A stretch of 64,000 nucleotides of DNA from Pseudocercospora fijiensis CIRAD86. Its lineage: Eukaryota > Ascomycota > Dothideomycetes > Mycosphaerellales > Mycosphaerellaceae. Shown one piece after another: positions 30,427-41,106 of the stretch (within the stretch, counting starts at the first letter, position 1; every line of letters begins with the position of its first letter). The notes under the pieces were generated by a model. That model made no database searches. It was not told the origin of the DNA and saw nothing but the letters and a program-made list of their open reading frames with translations. The stretch is from contig NW_006921532.1 of assembly GCF_000340215.1 (NCBI RefSeq), forward strand, positions 773,844 to 837,843. Reading direction: 5' to 3'. Position numbers and translations under genes: made by a program.

Positions 30427-33294
30427 TCACTCGGCGCCACCATCTTCCCAGACACTTCGATCGAAGAAAGCTCTGATCTGTCTCGCGTTCTCCTTCCCAA
30501 TCAAGTCCGCGAGCATAGTCTCTCTCGCATTCGCCACGTCAAGCACATTCTCAAACTCCAGTATCAGCTTATTGAGGGCTTTGCTGGTAACACCCGGCAC
30601 ACAGCGCAGCATATCTTGCGGAACCTGGCTAAAAGTCCTTGTCTCAGGATCTTCTCCATTCTCAAGGCCAGTCTGCACAGCCTTGATGGGATCTGGCTCA
30701 TCCTGCTTGTTCTTGAGCTCTTCGAAGATCTCTGCCGTCTGATATGGCGAAGATGACCAGATGATGCGAAGCCTGGGAAATGCCAGTGTCAAAAGGACCA
30801 GCTTCGACTGTAGATCTGTGCCCACCATGTCTTTGCTGCCGACAGAAGACGTGAGGTCGGCAAAAGGCTCGAGCGTGAAGGCTTTCTGGGCATCGAACTC
30901 GATCAGCAGCATAGGAGATTTGTAGTGCTGGAACATAGTCTCGGCCTGGTTGTAAAGGCGGCCATTATTGAAGGAAGAGATTAGATCGCCGATACTCTTT
31001 CGCTCAACGCAGATATCGGGCGTAAGCACGTAGTCGCCCACTGTCAGCATACATGGGATGACGACCATGTTGCGGCCATGACAGAGTGATGGCAAACTGC
31101 TGCGGAACTCTCGAACATCGACGACTACGCGCGGGGGTTCAGCAGTGGCCGTCAATCGCCCACCGCCAGCGATTCTGGTGTTGACTGTGCGCAAGAATGA
31201 TTCCTGAGGGTCCATGTTGTCAGAATCGTGGGTGAAAGTCATGGCCATGTTTCCACGCTCGCGGATCAGTCTCGTAAAGGAATCCTTCTCCCTTCGTACC
31301 GCGGACAGGTAGCGCTGCTCTTCTACACTACCACCATAGTACATGAAGTACACACGCACTTGACGGTTGCTGTGGCTACTTCTGTACACTTCTATTCGTC
31401 GGATGAATGCCGCATCCGGCTCGTACATGATGACATATCTTGGCTTAATTTCCTCAAGCAGATGGTCGTCCATGTCGCCGTCGTAAGGGTGTATTAGCAC
31501 AAGGTCTTTCATATCGTAAAGTTCGTAATAGTCGTCCATATCATCGAGCGGATCTGCGCCAAGATCCACTTTTGCTGCTGTGTTATCCTCCGTGAAGTTC
31601 GTCCTGTCGAGATCTTGGATTAGTGCCTGGATGTGTGAGTCTTTGTCGCCTGCGACTCCAACTGCGCCCATTGCCGTCCGACCTGGACCAGCACCAACGT
31701 CACCCCCTCCTCTGACTCGTCTCCGCTTGTTCGGCGGTGCTCGACCACGATTTGCCTGTGGTCCATGCAGCTTCTTCGCAGTGCCGTCGATCTCCTTCTC
31801 ATTCGCGGCGAAAAGACTGTTGCTGACTTTTGCAAAGTCCCGTTTCCATTGCAAGTAGTATCGCAGCTTGCGTCGCATCATATATCGAGCGCTGACTTTC
31901 GACTCTCCATCATCGACCTCATCTGCCTCTCTTGCTCGCCGATCCTCCTCTGCTTCTTGTCTCATGGTTTGTAGATACTCTCGCAGCTGCCGGCAAGTAC
32001 CCTGGTCGGCGCACATGATCAGAATGGCACCGCTTGACTCATCATCCGGGCGTGGATTGAAGTATGTGTCTCTCTCGATCTCTTCCAGGATCTCTGCCAA
32101 GAGTGCCCACTTTGGAAGCTCCTCGAGAACGGGATGCAGCCCATCTTGCTCGGCTGTTGCAATAGGTCCATCTGCAATCTTGCCGGTGTAGACTCTTCTC
32201 TTCGCAGAGTCGAATAGAGTGTGCGCCGCATCCAAAAACAGCCAAGGCGAGACATCTTTTCTTGAAGAGTTCGGCGGCGGGCTTGAAGCAGCAAGTACGG
32301 TATCCAGATACTTGTTGAAATCGACAGCATTGAGAGTCAACAGCGAATGGAGAATGGTTCTCAGCATGGTCAAGTCTCGAACAATCATCTTCGTCCTGAA
32401 GCTGACTCTGTGCCACACCGGATCTAGCTGTCTTCGCACTATCGAATCGAATGAGCGATGCAGTGCGGAATCTAGGTTCCAGTCTTCCATCTCAATCGTG
32501 CCGGTGTTCATCTTCTTCAATTCTGATATACTGACCTCGACGCATTCCAGCACAGCATTCTGAATGTCCCGCATAGCATCTGTCATCGGCACTTCCAGCT
32601 CTATCACTTCTGCCTTGCGCTTCCCCTCCAAGCTCTTTGCGACTGTGACATGGAATCGTGGATATAGAATCGGCTTGCGTAAGAATAGATTTCTCAGGAT
32701 ACTCGTGAGAGGCTGGTAGCCTGTTGTGAAAGGTTCAGGCTGGTCGGAAAAAGCTTTGAGGAAGCCTTTCTTATTCTTCTGCCGATAGATTCGCACGATG
32801 AACGCCTCCAAGCTCGTGGCTGCAACGCGATCGGCATGAAGTATCACCAAGCCAGTCACAGTCGCAGGATCAAGGAGACCAGACAGGAAGTCGACAATCA
32901 GAATTCGACTTGTGATGCTGCATATGCCTCCTCCCTTGTACATCTTCTCTCTCGACCCAACATTGGTCATGTCGGTGTTGACCAGCTGCATGCCTCGACA
33001 TTTTGGGCTGCCGCTGACCGCCGCGTGCTCTGCCAGCGACTCGCCAATCCAGTCATTCTCGCGATCATCTGCGCCGACGAGGATGACGAGATTGTGGCCG
33101 GCGGCATCGTAGCTGTGTAGAAGGTTCGTGACAAGGCGGAGCAGACCCAGTCCGCGCGCGAGCACTAGCAGCACGTCTTCGTCGCGCAGTTCGTGGAATA
33201 TGTCTTGCTGGAATTCGAGAGGCAGCGAAAGGCGGACGGGCGGGTTGGCGACGGCGACGGCGACTGCATCGTCGGCGGCTGTGGCCATTGTCAC
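30427..33294 (-). CDS. RAD1: XPF/Rad1-type structure-specific DNA repair endonuclease
   Basis: Intron-less, 955 residues, matching the family. N-terminal degenerate SF2 helicase-like region begins LPLEFQQDIFHELRDEDVLL with GGICSITSRILIVDFL near 120-135. A basic linker with KRRRVRGG lies near 530. The ERCC4 nuclease core holds the V-E-R-K-S-I-G-D motif, with E764, R765, K766 and D770 as the metal-binding GDx(n)ERKxxxD site, then QAETMFQHY. The C-terminal helix-hairpin-helix (MLRCVPGVTSKALNKLI) mediates pairing with the Rad10/ERCC1 partner. The enzyme cuts 5' of lesions in nucleotide excision repair and trims flaps in single-strand annealing. An ATG two codons downstream is an alternative start. 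Confidence 0.95.
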   Translation of the reverse strand: MTMATAADDAVAVAVANPPVRLSLPLEFQQDIFHELRDEDVLLVLARGLGLLRLVTNLLHSYDAAGHNLVILVGADDRENDWIGESLAEHAAVSGSPKCRGMQLVNTDMTNVGSREKMYKGGGICSITSRILIVDFLSGLLDPATVTGLVILHADRVAATSLEAFIVRIYRQKNKKGFLKAFSDQPEPFTTGYQPLTSILRNLFLRKPILYPRFHVTVAKSLEGKRKAEVIELEVPMTDAMRDIQNAVLECVEVSISELKKMNTGTIEMEDWNLDSALHRSFDSIVRRQLDPVWHRVSFRTKMIVRDLTMLRTILHSLLTLNAVDFNKYLDTVLAASSPPPNSSRKDVSPWLFLDAAHTLFDSAKRRVYTGKIADGPIATAEQDGLHPVLEELPKWALLAEILEEIERDTYFNPRPDDESSGAILIMCADQGTCRQLREYLQTMRQEAEEDRRAREADEVDDGESKVSARYMMRRKLRYYLQWKRDFAKVSNSLFAANEKEIDGTAKKLHGPQANRGRAPPNKRRRVRGGGDVGAGPGRTAMGAVGVAGDKDSHIQALIQDLDRTNFTEDNTAAKVDLGADPLDDMDDYYELYDMKDLVLIHPYDGDMDDHLLEEIKPRYVIMYEPDAAFIRRIEVYRSSHSNRQVRVYFMYYGGSVEEQRYLSAVRREKDSFTRLIRERGNMAMTFTHDSDNMDPQESFLRTVNTRIAGGGRLTATAEPPRVVVDVREFRSSLPSLCHGRNMVVIPCMLTVGDYVLTPDICVERKSIGDLISSFNNGRLYNQAETMFQHYKSPMLLIEFDAQKAFTLEPFADLTSSVGSKDMVGTDLQSKLVLLTLAFPRLRIIWSSSPYQTAEIFEELKNKQDEPDPIKAVQTGLENGEDPETRTFSQVPQDMLRCVPGVTSKALNKLILEFENVLDVANARETMLADLIGKENARQIRAFFDRSVWEDGGAE

Positions 33295-33505
33295 ATTGCG
33301 AGTGCAGATGGCAGTGGGAGATCACGATGATGGCGCGAGATCACGAGGGGGAACAGACTTCGACAAGGATCAAGCGCGTGTTGGTGAGGTGAAATACCAC
33401 TCTCTTCGATGGGACTTGTCTCCCTTTCTCCCATCTATCAAAGCATTTTCGGTACCGCAGACTGAAGGGCGTATATCGTATATCGATGGTTGATGAACAG
33501 TCAAG
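33295..33505. promoter_or_regulatory. RAD1 promoter, shared with TatD fragment
   Basis: 211 bp between divergent starts. I checked it for the missing N-terminal part of the TatD fragment and found none. Confidence 0.4.
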
Positions 33506-33949
33506 ATGGCGTCGCTGAGGCTTGGCCACCGGCCCGGCATCGATCGCCTGCTGAATCAATTTCATCCACCAAATCTTCACGTCAGTGTGAACGGCTTCTC
33601 CTTCGCCCCCAAAGAACATCTGGACATGGTGGCTGCGATCCCTCTCGATCGGCTACAGCTCGAGACTGATGCTCCTTGGGGATACATCAATCCGAATGGA
33701 GACTTGGCTAAGAAATATCCCAGTCCTGTGCCGCTTCCGCCAAGCAAGAAGAAGGACAAGTTCGAATTGGGCCTGATGGTGAAGGAGAGGAATGAGAGCT
33801 GTGCAATTGGACAGGTAGCGAGCATCGTAGCTGGCTTGAAAGGTATCACGGTTGAAGAGGTGGTCGAGGCTGCTTGGAGGCACAGCACCGAGATGTTCAA
33901 TCTGCATAGCTCGAACACACAGGCTGATGCTGGCCAGTCGAAGTCTTGA
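33506..33949 (+). pseudogene. C-terminal fragment of a TatD-family DNase
   Basis: 147 codons open. From about residue 25 the sequence follows the last third of TatD/TATDN1 enzymes: HVSVNGFSFAPKEHLDMVAA, IPLDRLQLETDAPWGYINP, VKERNESCAIGQVASIVAG and ITVEEVVEAAWRHSTEMF. The expected first 180 or so residues, including the HxH metal site and the other His/Glu ligands, are absent. Only the Asp of ETDAPW remains, so the product could not be a working nuclease. The frame is intact and not RIP-mutated, so it may still be expressed or be a recent relic. It lies about 480 bp from a Copia insertion. An unrecognized distant 5' exon is the alternative, but RAD1 occupies that side. Confidence 0.7.
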
Positions 33950-34427
33950 CATGGAGCAGAGCCTGGCAGCGCGAATGGGCAAATCTGGCACGACTTGACA
34001 CGTGCAAAATGGATGAGCTGGGGAGATGAGACTTCAGGAGGTGAGCAGAGCTGCCATCGCTATGCAAGTGTCCTACACGACCAACTCACTTTCCCACCTG
34101 CCACACGACGATCGAATCCGATCCGACAGCAGTCCAGATAACCAGTTGGAGATATCCTCCCAAGAATCTGTCTCACTTTGATTTGATTAGGAGGACTCTT
34201 AGCAGCTATACGTAGCGAAATCTCAACGCGAAACGACCAGGACTTCGAAGCCGTGACCGGCAACCCAATAGCAAGTGACCTTCGTATCCACGAGCACTTG
34301 ATATCAAGTCCTTGAGAAGAGAAGTCAGCAGCAGCACAGACCGAAGGATAGACATCGAGACACGAGCTTCGCATTCGTAGATTTTTCTTGCTTCAAAGTG
34401 GATAGTGAGATCCTTCACGAGCGGTTG
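33950..34427. other. Intergenic flank left of the Copia element
   Basis: 478 bp of normal composition with short open frames but nothing recognizable. It ends with the GGTTG target site at 34423-34427. Confidence 0.45.
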
Positions 34428-34606
34428 TGTCAAGCACCCTTCCTATTGGTTACATTGTAACACTGTTTTCAAGGGTGTCTATTGTAGTAGTTCTGATTGA
34501 CTAGTTCTATCTAAAAAGGCGGTAAGAACAGGTGTTGATATTTCCCTGGTTTTGCCGAGAGTTACGTGCGCTATCAAGAGTTATGTGACCTCAGCTATGC
34601 GTTATA
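34428..34606 (-). repeat. Copia 3' LTR
   Basis: 179 bp, same length as the partner at 40686-40864. They differ at 10 positions, all transitions. Its TGTCAAGC end touches the GGTTG target duplication. Confidence 0.92.
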
Positions 34607-34620
34607 CACCCCCTTAGCTT
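34607..34620 (-). other. Copia polypurine tract
   Basis: In element orientation the sequence gctaagggggtg lies directly before the 3' LTR, the expected place of the plus-strand priming tract. Confidence 0.7.
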
Positions 34621-35689
34621 GTGCAAACTAGGCTTGCCTTCCATTTTGGGCAAGGTAGTTAATGCTTCTTTATATGCAAACAAAAGAAAAATTAATCTTT
34701 TCAACTTCTTATATAGTACTTTATTAAAACAACAAAAAATTAGTTTAAATCTACACTATATATAAGAGAGTCTTATTTCATACCCCGATTACCCTAGAAG
34801 GATATCGTTACATAATCCGGACTGTATATGTACCTTTATATATAGTCCCTATTACTAGGAACTATTGTCTTCCTATATAGTCTAAGTATAGACCGACACT
34901 ATTAAGCCTTATCTAAGTACTCGTATCGTATAGTAAAGTTAGTTCAACTAAATTAAACTAAGCCCTTTATATTATTACTATCGTTTATTAGATTAATCGT
35001 ATAGGTAGCGTCTATTTAATTAGACAAAGGATTAAGTAAGGATATACATTAGTTAAACAGATTTAATAAATTAGGATAGGTAACTTAACTAAGGACGCTA
35101 CCCTTAGCTAAGACTACTACACTATTATTACTAGCACTAATACAATCGCCGCAGACTTGTTATTAGTTAGTAGAAGTAACGTTCGAAGTAATAATATAGG
35201 CGACAATAACGTATTAGGAAGTAAGGTTAGATCCGCTACCCTAGTTAGTCGTCGCTATCGTATTAGACACTTTTGCTAGCGCTAATCGATAAAGGTATAC
35301 TTAATTAACTTAGTTACAATTAATAGTAAATAGGGGGCTACTACTACCTATTATATAGAGTTGTCTTCGTGTAGTTTATTAGCTAGTAGCCTTAATAGCC
35401 TAAGTTGCTATATAAACCTCTGTTAGTTCTGTAGTCTATAGAGTTTAGTAAGTCTATTAGCTAGTATGTCCTATATAGCTAGGTATTCGCACTATATTCG
35501 GCCTGCTTTATGTTCTTAGCGGAGCTAACACTAGTAGATATCTATATGCCTAAGCTTAGTGTCTAGTTTACTAGCATTAGCCTTAATAATACGAATAGTC
35601 TAGGTGTTGTCGCAATATAGCATAGGTACTGTGTCTAATGTAAGACTAATGTTGTTAAAGAATCGCTTCTACTAGATTAGCTCTAAGCT

Positions 35690-38600
35690 AGTATGTAATA
35701 CGGCTAGCAGCTTAGCCTTAGTCGTAGATTTAGTGACGGTTAATTGTCTTGCTACTTTCTAGTCGACTAGGCTATTAAACAGGCTAAATAACCATCCTTC
35801 TAATAACTGTCTAGTGCCTTTATAGTCGCTATATAAGGCATCGGAAGCTCCGTAGAACTCATTTAACTAATAGCTAGAATACGCTATAATTGCTAGTCCG
35901 TCGGTATTGTATTCTAAGTATAGGTCCTTCGTTTGCAGGAGGTATTTAATATACTAATTTGTAGTAGCTATGTCTTCTTGTCGTAGATTTTGAAGGGCTT
36001 TAGATAGTAGTAATATAGCCTTAGCTATGTTAGGCCTAGTCTGTACTACTGCGAAGTTAAGCGATCCTATACGGCTTTAATAGGCTAGTACTACTATTAA
36101 ATCTAGGTGTTGTAAGGCCTTCTTACCGTCTGTTTTCTTATAGGGCTCGTATCTAGTTAGTAATAGTAAGTCTGCCCTTCTTCTAGTTCTAGCGTCAATT
36201 CTATACCGCTAACCCATTTTTTCTATATAGGCCTTCTATAATAGCTATAGCTTTCGGTAATTACGGTTACGCACAACCTAAATACTAAGAAACTATAATA
36301 GTAGACTAAGGTTATTTAGTTCGTATTCCTTTATTAGCCGTTGCTTTAGGTCTATAGCCTTCTATTTGTGTTAACGGTAATATAATAGCACTATATCGTC
36401 TATATAGAAGAAGATAAATATATGCTTATCGGGGTTTGTATATAGGCAGTCGACATTATCGACTAGCTATATACCGAGCTTCTCTAATATAGTAGTAAAG
36501 TAATTGTACTATAACCTTAGTAACTCTTATAGGCTATAGAGAGCCTAAAGCAGCTGCAGTACTATACCCTTCCGTTCAAAGCCTTCTAGTAGCTTCAAGT
36601 ACAGTATATATAGTAGGCTAGCATTTAAGAAGGCATTAACTGTATCTATTTGCTTAGCTTTAAGGTCGAACCTAGTAGTAATAGCTATAAGGGCTCGAAA
36701 CACGCGTACAGCGAGTGTTAAGGCATAGGTGTCTAAGTAGGTGTTCTTCTATAGGTCTCCTCTTGTATATACTCTAGCCTTAAACTTAACTAGCCGTCTA
36801 TTAGCATCGCTCTTGTATTTAAATACCTAGGTAAGAGGCAGAAGGTGTATATTGTCTATTAGTTCCTCTATATCTACCTATTTGAATGTACCTATCTTTA
36901 AGGCCTTATTAAACTCTACTCTTGCAGTATATATCTAATGCTCTTTAAACCGGCTCTTTAATACCTAGCGCTAGTTGCGTAGCTCTATAGGCAGGTCTAA
37001 CACCTTCGGTATAAGGTTTGAATCGTGTTCGTCTCGTAGAAGCGGCGGTAGATTGCTATCGGCTTAATTACTTAATACTAATGCATACGTTAATCGGGCT
37101 TCGTACTTAGCCGCTATACAAAGGCTGCTAAATAGTAGGAGATTTCTCGCTTGTTCTCGATCGCTAATATAATAACGGCCGGCTCGATAGATAGCGGCTG
37201 TTCGCTATCGTTTATTCGGATTATTAGCTCGATAATGCGGCCCTCCTATGTTTAGTAAGTAACGATGTAAAACATTAGCTGCTTTAATTGGCATTAGCAA
37301 TTCAGCTAGTTCCGCTCGTAGTAGGTTTATGTCTATGTCGTCTACGTAACCTAGTACGTCTATATTGTTAGTAGGGCTATAATTGCTAGCATCGTTCTTA
37401 GTCTTAGGTTGCTAATTAATAGTTAGGTCTACTAATCTATTTAGCATATTATTACGCGGTTGCGGTGCTTCGCGTAGGTTAATTAGAAAGTCCTATTAAT
37501 AGGTAGGTACTTCCCCTAGTTTAGGCTTATGTAATCTCTAATTAGTAAGATCCAAACGTAGCCTCTTCGGCACCTATACGAGCTGCAGCTTAGTTAGTAG
37601 TATCGGCGATGATTAAGGTAGTTCTTGTCTAATAGGTTTATCTACTAGCCTTGTAGGGTCGACTATTATAAGCCGGCTAGGTCCTATTAGTGTATCCACC
37701 CCCTTAGTTCCAAACCGCACTAGGTCTAGTAGTGTGTCGTGTCCTTCTCGAAGATCGTTAAATTGATGCTCCGAGGCTAGTGCTTGTAGCTCTTCGAGAT
37801 TACTAAATTAAGCTAGTTCTTAGTTAGTTATAGTAACGCCTAGGTTAGCGTTATGTCTATTATAGAACCTAGTCTTATTAAATACAACATCTCTTGTGCG
37901 TAGTACCGTTATTCGTAAAGGTACCCAAATCCGATAGATAGAGTGTCCTTCGTATCTATAGAGGTATCTAATATGTGTTCGTAAGGCCACTTTTATAGTA
38001 TTTAGCAGTATAGCCTTCCTCTTGCCGTTAGCTATCTCGGTACCGTAGATTACTAGATATGCTCTTACTCTAAACTGATAGATGTAGGCTATATTTAGCT
38101 TATATCTAGTCCTAATCTCGTATAGTGTACGCATTAGTAGGTTAGTATTGCGTAATCTTAGTAACCTATTAGCTAGGAAGGTTGCTGCATAAACTGCTTC
38201 TAGCTATAAGCTGTATAGGAACCTAGTATGTATTATCAAAGCTCGAGCTACCTTAATAATAGTGCGGCCTGCTCGCTTAGCTAGGTCCTGTTCTAACGTG
38301 TATAGTGCTGTTAGCCTCTAAGTGGTATAGTTATTACGTAGATAGGATCGAAACCGAAAGCCTAATATGCCTCCTTTATTATTAGATAACAAACAGATGA
38401 TATCTCTGCTAATGCTGCGTACGAAGGTTGCTAACTAGTTCTAGCACTAAAGGAGTGTTAATTCCTAACGATTACTTATTATCTATATAAAGTGAAGTCT
38501 AGTATTTAGGTCGTATACGTAGAAGATATACTAGTCGCTATTGTAGGCTAGATCCAGTTGCATTAGATTAGTAGCAATATAGCTATATAGTATAAGAATT

Positions 38601-40600
38601 GACATATTATACTTTCGTAGCCTTCTAGATATAAGCTTCTTACCCTTAGCTTATATACATACTAGACAAAGTAGTGTTCTTAGGACCTCATTTCTATATA
38701 AGAGGTCCCGTGTTATTCTATTAACCCTATTAACTAGCTCTTCTGCTCGCTTTATACCTAGGTGCCTAAAGATCTTATGTATCTACTAAAGAGTAAGCTG
38801 CCTCGATAGTAGTAGACGTGCGGAGCGGCGAGCTGTTGCGTATACTAATAGGAGTTAGAATAGGTATTTAAGTAGTCGACCTTCCGTATCGGCTAGCTAC
38901 TCGGTTAGTAAAGGTGTGTTATCTACTATACTGACTATGTTAAAGTATAGCATCCAATTATCTAGTCTAATAAACTTAACTAGAGGCTTCTACTAAGGGT
39001 CGTATAGGGTGTTATTAATTTCCTAATGTTTGTATCCTCGCTAGAAGAATAGGGCTCTACCGACTATATTAGTATAGAAGTTTGGAATGTATAGGCATTC
39101 TCCTAGTTCAATCTGTAGGGGCCTGCTACTAACAGCCTTAACCGTGAATAATGCCTTTCTAATAGCTACGACCCTATTATAGCCTGTTCCGGTTGCTACT
39201 ATAGACCTTAATAGTAGGAAAAGAGGAGCAAAGTTAAATCGACCTAGATAGTTAATAATATAGCAATTAGATCTACTATTATACATTAGTCTATTAAAAG
39301 GGTTCTATTTTCTAATAGATATTCCTATGCTAACCTGTCTATATCTAGTTGTTCCTACAAAGGATAATAATAGAGTGTTAGGGCTAAAGAAGCAGGCTAG
39401 TAACAACTTGTTAGGTGTATTATTATTAGTCTTGCTATATCTATAATGCTGCTAAGCAATCTTGATAGCTAGTAGGTCCTTATAGAAGCTGGCTTATCTT
39501 AAATAGAAGTCCTTGTTTCGGCGTAAGTAGCCTTTAAAGTAGTTCAGTTTTCCTTGCTATTTGCTATCCTTATCCTTCTCCTTAACCTTCTCTCGAAGGC
39601 GGTAGTTAACTACTAAGCACTTGCTACGGTTCTTATATGCCTTCTTCTTACTAACGCTAGTGAGTTCTATACAAGATTTTGGAGTGTAGGTGCCTTTCTT
39701 GTCCTTCTTGTCCTTGTTTTCGGAGGCTCCTTAAAGGGCGGCATTAGATTTACTAGTCTCTATATCGTAGGTGATTCTAAATAAGGCTCCTCGCTTTGTC
39801 GATAGTCCTAATATGTTTCGGGCATAGTCTCGCACTATACTAATTAGTTAATAGAAGTAGGTAGTATTTAGTAAGGCCTAGTGCATTATATAGAGTCCTT
39901 TGCTATAGGTTTCATCTATATTAGCTACTGCAGTACAGAGGTAAACAACTATATTATTAAGTTCTATATGCTATATCCTTTTTATAATTTTGTATAGATT
40001 AAGCTATTCCTTATACTACTACTTAGGATCCTTTACCTGCCTTAAGTTAATTAAACGATTTAGCTCTTTAACTAAGTTAGTTCTTTGCTACTAAGTATTT
40101 AGCGCTAGCTTATCCTTTAGTCGTATTATAATTAATCGAAGGGTTAGTAGGGATAGCTTATTGTTATTAGTAATCTCTAAGTAATAGCGGATATCTATTA
40201 TAGTTGCTAGGTACTCGAGGGTCTTGCTGCGGGCCGTTCTAAACCTATTAAACTTAGCTATATAGACATTATAGAAATCCTTTTCTAGACGGATTGCCTA
40301 TTAGTAGACTTAGTCGTCCTATAGGCGTTCTTTATCTATAACTAGTAGAGCAGGCTAAATTAGCTCTATAGGCAGCGTAGCATACGGATTAGTATATAGC
40401 TAGGTCTCGTAACCTGTTAGATAAGTCTTAGTTTGCTCGTACTATCGATCCTAGTCGTTCGGGCCTCGAAGGGTAATATATTTAGTACTACTAAGACGGC
40501 TAGCTAATAAGAGGGCTATTATTAAAGATATGTTATAATAATCTTAAAGAGATGGTAGGTGCTTTGGTTAGTTGTTTAGTGTCGTAGAAACTGATTTCCT
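35690..40600 (-). pseudogene. Copia gag-pol, RIP-broken
   Basis: Minus-strand reading. The RT catalytic motif FYIDD is at about 36395-36406 with both Asp residues intact. RNase H is readable at about 35690-35890: YGASDALYSDYKGTRQLLEG and VTKSTTKAKLLAVLHTS, where the family has DA.YADD.DTRRS and KSTTEAELLA. Upstream in element orientation (about 37000-40600) integrase and gag regions are too damaged to place exactly. Stops are mainly TAG and TAA at Gln and Trp positions. Confidence 0.8.
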
Positions 40601-40667
40601 TTTGCTAATATTGTTGCTCGTAGAATAGAAAATTCTTCCTCCTTTCTTAGTCTCTAATACCGCGGGT

Positions 40668-40685
40668 AAAACCCGGGCTTATAAC
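40668..40685 (-). other. Copia primer-binding site, half-tRNA type
   Basis: Directly after the 5' LTR in element orientation the sequence is GTTATAAGCCCGGG. With one TG-to-TA RIP change reversed it would read GTTATGAGCCC, complementary to the anticodon-stem-loop side of initiator tRNA-Met, the internal primer used by Drosophila copia and yeast Ty5. The same core occurs in the second Copia of this window. Confidence 0.6.
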
Positions 40686-40864
40686 TGTTAAGCACCCTTC
40701 CTATTGGTTATATTGTAACACTGTTTTTAAGGGTGTCTATTGTAGTAGTTCTGATTGACTAGTTCTATCTAAAAAGGCGGTGAGAACAGGTATTAATATT
40801 TCCCTGGTTTTGCCGAGAGTCACGTGCGCTGTCAAGAGTTATGTGACCTCAGCTATGCGTCACA
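40686..40864 (-). repeat. Copia 5' LTR
   Basis: 179 bp partner of 34428-34606; its CACA end touches GGTTG at 40865-40869. Confidence 0.92.
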
Positions 40865-41106
40865 GGTTGAAGCGCTTCACAGCTCGCTGGCTGGAATCGA
40901 GACTCGGCGTACGGAATCCAATAGCACAGCCTGTAGGGGTGGGTAATAGGTCAAATCTTCACCAAAAAAAAATTCGTCTTCAATTGGATGGTCTCACTCA
41001 TTCCTACTCTTCTCCTCCCCAAAATCCCTCCAACTCCAACTCGCGCATCAAAAAATCATCCACCCAATCAAAACCCTCATCCCACCTCTCTCATCATCCC
41101 CCATCC

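Larger units (their letters stand above)
34428..40864 (-). mobile_element. Full-length RIP-killed Ty1/Copia LTR retrotransposon
   Basis: 6437 bp, oriented on the minus strand. Two 179-bp LTRs (34428-34606 and 40686-40864) start TGT and end ACA (or ATA after RIP) and are flanked by GGTTG at 34423-34427 and 40865-40869. In element orientation a primer-binding site abuts the 5' LTR (40686-40864), a purine tract AAGGGGGTG abuts the 3' LTR, and gag-protease-integrase-RT-RNase H run between them. RT lies after the integrase, the Copia order. The frame is full of TAG/TAA. The intact ends and target duplication show a single insertion without later rearrangement. Confidence 0.93.
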
